Source: Anaerofustis sp. (GTDB lineage: Bacteria > Bacillota > Clostridia > Eubacteriales > Anaerofustaceae). From it: DNA of 44,189 nucleotides. A program made the translations under genes and the position numbers. The stretch covers positions 1 to 44,189 of the forward strand of contig NZ_JAHZIA010000045.1 of assembly GCF_019420015.1 (NCBI RefSeq), in the 5' to 3' direction. Below are positions 40,840-44,189 of the stretch, one piece after another (position 1 is the stretch's first letter; the number at the start of each line of letters is the position of its first letter). The notes under the pieces were generated by a model. That model ran no database searches, was not told where the DNA came from, and saw nothing but the letters and a program-made list of their open reading frames with translations.

Positions 40840-42753
40840 ATGAAAATAAATAATGAATTTCTAATAACCACAAAAGAAGAAATGGAACAAAAAAACATTC
40901 ATCAATTAGATTTTATAATTGTTACGGGTGATGCATATATAGATCATCCCTCTTTTGGTACGGCAATAATAGGAAGACATCTTGAAAGTTTGGGGTTTAA
41001 TATAGGAGTCATACCTCAACCTAACTGGAAAAACAAAGAAGCATTTAAAGTATTAGGAAGACCTAAGTACGCATTTCTTGTAAACAGCGGAAATATAGAC
41101 AGCATGGTAAACCATTATACTGCATCAAAAAAACGCAGAAACGACGATGTATATACTCCTGGAGGAGTGTCAGGGAAAAGACCTGACAGAGCAGTTATCG
41201 TATATTCAAATATGATCAGAATGGCATACAAAAAGATAAACATAATCATCGGAGGAATAGAAGCAAGTCTCAGAAGATTTGCTCACTACGATTATTGGGA
41301 CAATAAAGTACGAAGATCAATCCTAACAGACTCTACGGCAGATATGTTAACATACGGAAGTGGAGAAAAAATACTTGAAGAAATCGCACTAAGACTAAAA
41401 AACGGGGAAGACCTTAAAAACATAACAGATGTAAAAGGCACCTGTTATATGAGCAACGATGTAAGCAATATAGAAAATGGATTAATCATACCGTCATTTA
41501 AAGAGGTAAATGAAAATACAGATAAATATAATAAAGCATTTAAAGCCCAATATCAAAACCAAGACCCAATAACAGGAAAAACGCTTATACAATTCATGGA
41601 TAAGAATTATCTGGTACAAAACCCTCCAATGATGCCATTAAACAGAAAAGAACTTGACAGAGTATATGGACTTTCTTTTACAAGAAAACCACACCCAATG
41701 TACAAAGAGAAAATTCCAGCAATAAAAGAAATAGAGTTCTCAATAACATCAAATAGAGGATGCTTCGGAAACTGCTCTTTCTGTGCGCTTACCTTTCATC
41801 AGGGAAGAATGGTGCAATCAAGAAGCAAAAAAAGCATTATTGAAGAAGTCAAACTGTTAACTCAAATAGACGGCTTTAAAGGATATATTCATGACATCGG
41901 CGGACCAACGGCAAATTTTCGTAACCCCTCATGTAAAAAACAAATGAAGTACGGAACATGTGTCGGCATAAACAAAACTTGCCTCTCTCCTAGTCCATGC
42001 AAAAATATAGAAGTTGACCACAGTGAATTTTTGGACGTTTTAAGAGAAGCAAGAAACGTAGATAAAGTAAAAAAAGTCTTTGTACGAAGCGGCATAAGGT
42101 ATGATTACCTGCTTCTTGAAAAAAATCCCAAAGTACTGGAAGAATTGGTACAATATCATATAAGCGGACAATTGAAAATAGCCCCGGAACATATCAATAA
42201 CAAAACACTCAAACAAATGGGAAAACCCGGCAGAGAAATATATGAGGCATTTACAGAAAAGTACAAAAAAGCAAATGAAAAACTGGGACTTAAACAATTC
42301 CTTGTTCCTTACTTTATTTCTTCACATCCGGGGTGCACATTGGAAGGAGCAATAGAACTTGCTGTATATTTAAAAAAGCATGGATTAAGACCAAGGCAAG
42401 TACAGGATTTTTATCCGACTCCTGGTACATTGTCAACATGTATGTTTTATACAGGTAAAAACCCACTTACAGGAGAAAAGATATTTATACCTAAGTCTTA
42501 TGAAGAAAAGCAAACACAAAGAGCATTAATGCAATATTATAAACCGGAAAACAAAGAAAAAGTAAAAGCTGCATTAATAAAAGCCGGCAGAAAAGATTTA
42601 ATAGGTACAGGTAAGGACTGTCTGATATTTGAAAAAAAAGAATACACTCAAACAAAAAAACAAAACAACAAATATAAAAAGAACAGTAAATATAAATCAA
42701 AAAATAAAAGCGGGAAAAGTAAACCTAACAGCAGAAAAAGAAGATATAAATAA
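40840..42753 (+). CDS. ygiQ: YgiQ-family radical SAM protein
   Basis: A 637-residue radical S-adenosylmethionine enzyme of the YgiQ/UPF0313 family, function not established. The iron-sulphur motif CFGNCSFC gives Cys308, Cys312 and Cys315. The N-terminal domain typical of the family is recognisable (DFIIVTGDAYIDHPSFGTAIIGRHLESLGF, then GGIEASLRRFAHYDYWDNKVRRSIL). After the barrel come RQVQDFYPTPGTLSTCMFYTGKNPLTGE and an unusually lysine-rich tail of about 30 residues (KYKKNSKYKSKNKSGK...), which suggests nucleic-acid or ribosome contact. AAGGAA lies upstream of the ATG, inside the MBL gene. Confidence 0.93.
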   Translation: MKINNEFLITTKEEMEQKNIHQLDFIIVTGDAYIDHPSFGTAIIGRHLESLGFNIGVIPQPNWKNKEAFKVLGRPKYAFLVNSGNIDSMVNHYTASKKRRNDDVYTPGGVSGKRPDRAVIVYSNMIRMAYKKINIIIGGIEASLRRFAHYDYWDNKVRRSILTDSTADMLTYGSGEKILEEIALRLKNGEDLKNITDVKGTCYMSNDVSNIENGLIIPSFKEVNENTDKYNKAFKAQYQNQDPITGKTLIQFMDKNYLVQNPPMMPLNRKELDRVYGLSFTRKPHPMYKEKIPAIKEIEFSITSNRGCFGNCSFCALTFHQGRMVQSRSKKSIIEEVKLLTQIDGFKGYIHDIGGPTANFRNPSCKKQMKYGTCVGINKTCLSPSPCKNIEVDHSEFLDVLREARNVDKVKKVFVRSGIRYDYLLLEKNPKVLEELVQYHISGQLKIAPEHINNKTLKQMGKPGREIYEAFTEKYKKANEKLGLKQFLVPYFISSHPGCTLEGAIELAVYLKKHGLRPRQVQDFYPTPGTLSTCMFYTGKNPLTGEKIFIPKSYEEKQTQRALMQYYKPENKEKVKAALIKAGRKDLIGTGKDCLIFEKKEYTQTKKQNNKYKKNSKYKSKNKSGKSKPNSRKRRYK

Positions 42754-42780
42754 AAAAGAGTTTATAAAAACTCTTTTTTA
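42752..42780. terminator. Shared bidirectional terminator of ygiQ and rsmA
   Basis: AAAAAAGAGTTT (42752-42763) pairs with AAACTCTTTTTT (42768-42779). The stem overlaps the stop codons of both convergent genes, leaving no spare sequence between them. Confidence 0.88.
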
Positions 42781-43638
42781 TTTTTGTTTAAATATATTAT
42801 TGGAAAGTAAGGCAAATTCATCTATCGAAATATTTTCAGCCCTTACCTTTTCATCCAATCCCGCATCAGCAAGAGCCTTTTTAAGCAAGTCTTTATCCAA
42901 CCCAAGCCCATTGGCAAGAGAATTGAAAACCATCTTTCTCCTATTCATAAAAGCAGCTTTTAAAACCTTGAAAAAAGTCTTTTCATCCTCTACAAAAACT
43001 CGACTTTCTTTTCTTGGTGTAATACGTAAAACCGTTGAATCAACTTTTGGCATAGGAACAAAAACAGTCTTTGGAACATTAAATAATCTTTCAACTTCCG
43101 CATAATAATCCACCGCTACGGTAAAAGACGAATAATCTTTGGTATTCACCTTTGCATTAAGCCTTGAAGCAACTTCTTTTTGAAGCATTACGACAATGCT
43201 TTCAAAAGCAACATTATCCTCCAAAACCTTCATGAGAATCGGAGAGGTTATGTAGTAAGGAAGATTTGAAATAAATTTTATTTTTCTTCCTTCTTTTAAA
43301 CTTTCATTTAATACTTCGCTTAAATCAATTTTAAGTATATCCTTATTGATTATTTCTACATTTTTATAATCTCTTAACGTTTCTTCCAACATGCTTACAG
43401 CCCTGGTATCAATCTCTACGGCATAAACTTTATAGGCTCTCTCCGCCAGCTTCTGGGTAAGACTTCCCATCCCGGGTCCAACCTCAAGAACAATTTCATC
43501 TTCCTTAAGCTCCAAAGCATCAACAATCTTTAAAACTATGTTTTCATCTGTAAGAAAATTTTGTCCCAAATCTTTCTTAAATCTAAAGTCATATTTACTT
43601 GTTATTTCATTTATTACATTTTTATTGGTAACTTTCAT
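42778..43638 (-). CDS. rsmA: 16S rRNA adenine(1518/1519) dimethyltransferase
   Basis: KsgA-type enzyme that dimethylates two adjacent adenosines in the 3' helix of 16S rRNA, a late 30S assembly checkpoint. The 286 residues contain KKDLGQNFLTDENIVLKIV, SAM-binding motif I EVGPGMGSLTQKL, the acidic residue in VYAVEID and the catalytic NLPYYITSPILMKVL. The C-terminal helical domain has FVPMPKVDSTVLRI and AAFMNRRKMVFNSL. The ribosome-binding site is weak (TAGGT) and lies in the end of the upstream flippase gene, two bases away. Confidence 0.97.
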   Translation of the reverse strand: MKVTNKNVINEITSKYDFRFKKDLGQNFLTDENIVLKIVDALELKEDEIVLEVGPGMGSLTQKLAERAYKVYAVEIDTRAVSMLEETLRDYKNVEIINKDILKIDLSEVLNESLKEGRKIKFISNLPYYITSPILMKVLEDNVAFESIVVMLQKEVASRLNAKVNTKDYSSFTVAVDYYAEVERLFNVPKTVFVPMPKVDSTVLRITPRKESRVFVEDEKTFFKVLKAAFMNRRKMVFNSLANGLGLDKDLLKKALADAGLDEKVRAENISIDEFALLSNNIFKQK

Positions 43639-43640
43639 AA

Positions 43641-44189
43641 TTATTTACCTATTACACTTCTTACTTCCTCAATATTTAAAACCTTTGTAATATAAATAAG
43701 TATTAAATACACAACAACCGCCACAATAATAACAACTACGGTTAGAATACTGTTCCCCACAAATGAAGATAAAAAGGTTTTAACCGCAAAACATATAATT
43801 CCCATCACAGCGGCACAAAATACATTCTTGACAAAAGCCATTCCAAGCCCTCTGTAAGTAGAACCCAAAAACTTTTTGATTGCTCGATAATCCAATGATG
43901 CAACTACCAAGTCCGCACCCAACGTTCCTAAAATCGCTCCGTATATATTCAAAAACGGAATCGGTATTAAAATTATATTTAAAATAAGTTTTATAACACA
44001 CCCTATAGCCAAGTTTTTTACAGGTACATTCAAAAGTCCGACTCCCTGCAAAATCCCCTGCATTGTTGTCGAAATCATTGTAAATACAATACCTATAGCA
44101 AGGATTCTAAGCATATTCGCTCCGTTGGCATCTCCAAACAAAAGAGTGGTAACCTCACTTGACATAACCACAAGCCCTGCTATACAAGG
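43641..44189 (-). CDS. MurJ/SpoVB-like polysaccharide or lipid II flippase, C-terminal part (5' end outside window)
   Basis: The reading frame stays open to the window edge (PCIAGLVV before the first GTG), so only the last about 182 residues are seen. Alternating hydrophobic helices, the SSEVTTLLFGDANGANMLRILAIGIVFTMISTTMQGILQGVG segment and NVPVKNLAIGCVIKLILNIILIPIPFLNIYGAILGTLGA are typical of the MOP/MATE-like polysaccharide exporters of the SpoVB/YtgP (MurJ-type) branch. They flip lipid-linked cell-wall precursors. A role in peptidoglycan or another surface polymer cannot be separated from this fragment. It directly precedes rsmA. Confidence 0.82.
   Translation of the reverse strand, partial: PCIAGLVVMSSEVTTLLFGDANGANMLRILAIGIVFTMISTTMQGILQGVGLLNVPVKNLAIGCVIKLILNIILIPIPFLNIYGAILGTLGADLVVASLDYRAIKKFLGSTYRGLGMAFVKNVFCAAVMGIICFAVKTFLSSFVGNSILTVVVIIVAVVVYLILIYITKVLNIEEVRSVIGK

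Noticed and set aside
1..44189. CRISPR arrays, insertion sequences, prophage, tRNA or rRNA genes
   Set aside because: No regularly spaced repeats, transposase or integrase motifs, phage proteins or conserved RNA gene sequences were seen; the gene content is core genome throughout.

Overview
The window is AT-rich bacterial chromosome. Gene order, zinc-binding forms of S14, L36 and adenylate kinase, an L14e-like KOW gene between map and infA, strong AGGAGG ribosome-binding sites and several TTG starts all point to a low-GC anaerobic Firmicute. It fits Clostridia or Tissierellia (a Peptoniphilaceae-like genome); the species cannot be named from sequence alone. No phage, insertion sequence, CRISPR array, tRNA or rRNA gene was seen, and nearly everything is core genome.

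Layout. Bases 1-2043 (+) hold the tail of an OmpR-type response regulator overlapping a six-helix sensor histidine kinase. It converges on pyruvate carboxylase (pyc, -). From 5741 to 17495 a run of minus-strand metabolic and repair genes follows: proB-proA, a zinc alcohol dehydrogenase, cinA and recA (recA with its own promoter and a LexA-like box), uvrA, a PLP aminotransferase, an orphan HPt protein and prephenate dehydratase. From 17664 to 37418 (-) lies the complete S10-spc-alpha ribosomal protein supercluster. In transcription order it is rpsJ-rplC-rplD-rplW-rplB-rpsS-rplV-rpsC-rplP-rpmC-rpsQ-rplN-rplX-rplE-rpsN-rpsH-rplF-rplR-rpsE-rpmD-rplO-secY-adk-map-KOW-infA-rpmJ-rpsM-rpsK-rpsD-rpoA-rplQ, then ecfA1-ecfA2-ecfT-truA and rplM-rpsI. 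It begins with its own promoter and a roughly 190-nt structured leader; rplM-rpsI has a separate promoter and a hairpin leader.

Beyond rpsJ is a small carbohydrate locus: a lone PTS EIIA and an unrecognised membrane protein (-), divergent from a class II aldolase (+). The 329-bp divergent promoter region is rich in repeats that look like regulator sites. Next comes a metallo-beta-lactamase-fold gene followed after 2 nt by a YgiQ-type radical SAM gene (+), converging on rsmA and a MurJ/SpoVB-like flippase that runs off the window (-).

The most interesting material is regulatory and accessory rather than a new multi-gene system: the S10 leader RNA, the tandem 14-bp repeat beside a perfect consensus promoter for the EIIA operon, the double palindrome upstream of pyc, the unknown 149-residue membrane protein paired with EIIA, and the orphan HPt. 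Start sites were re-chosen from ribosome-binding sites where the longest open frame clearly began too early (pyc, recA, rplM, rpsM, rplR, rpmD, ecfA1, the KOW protein, the MBL protein and the dehydrogenase).
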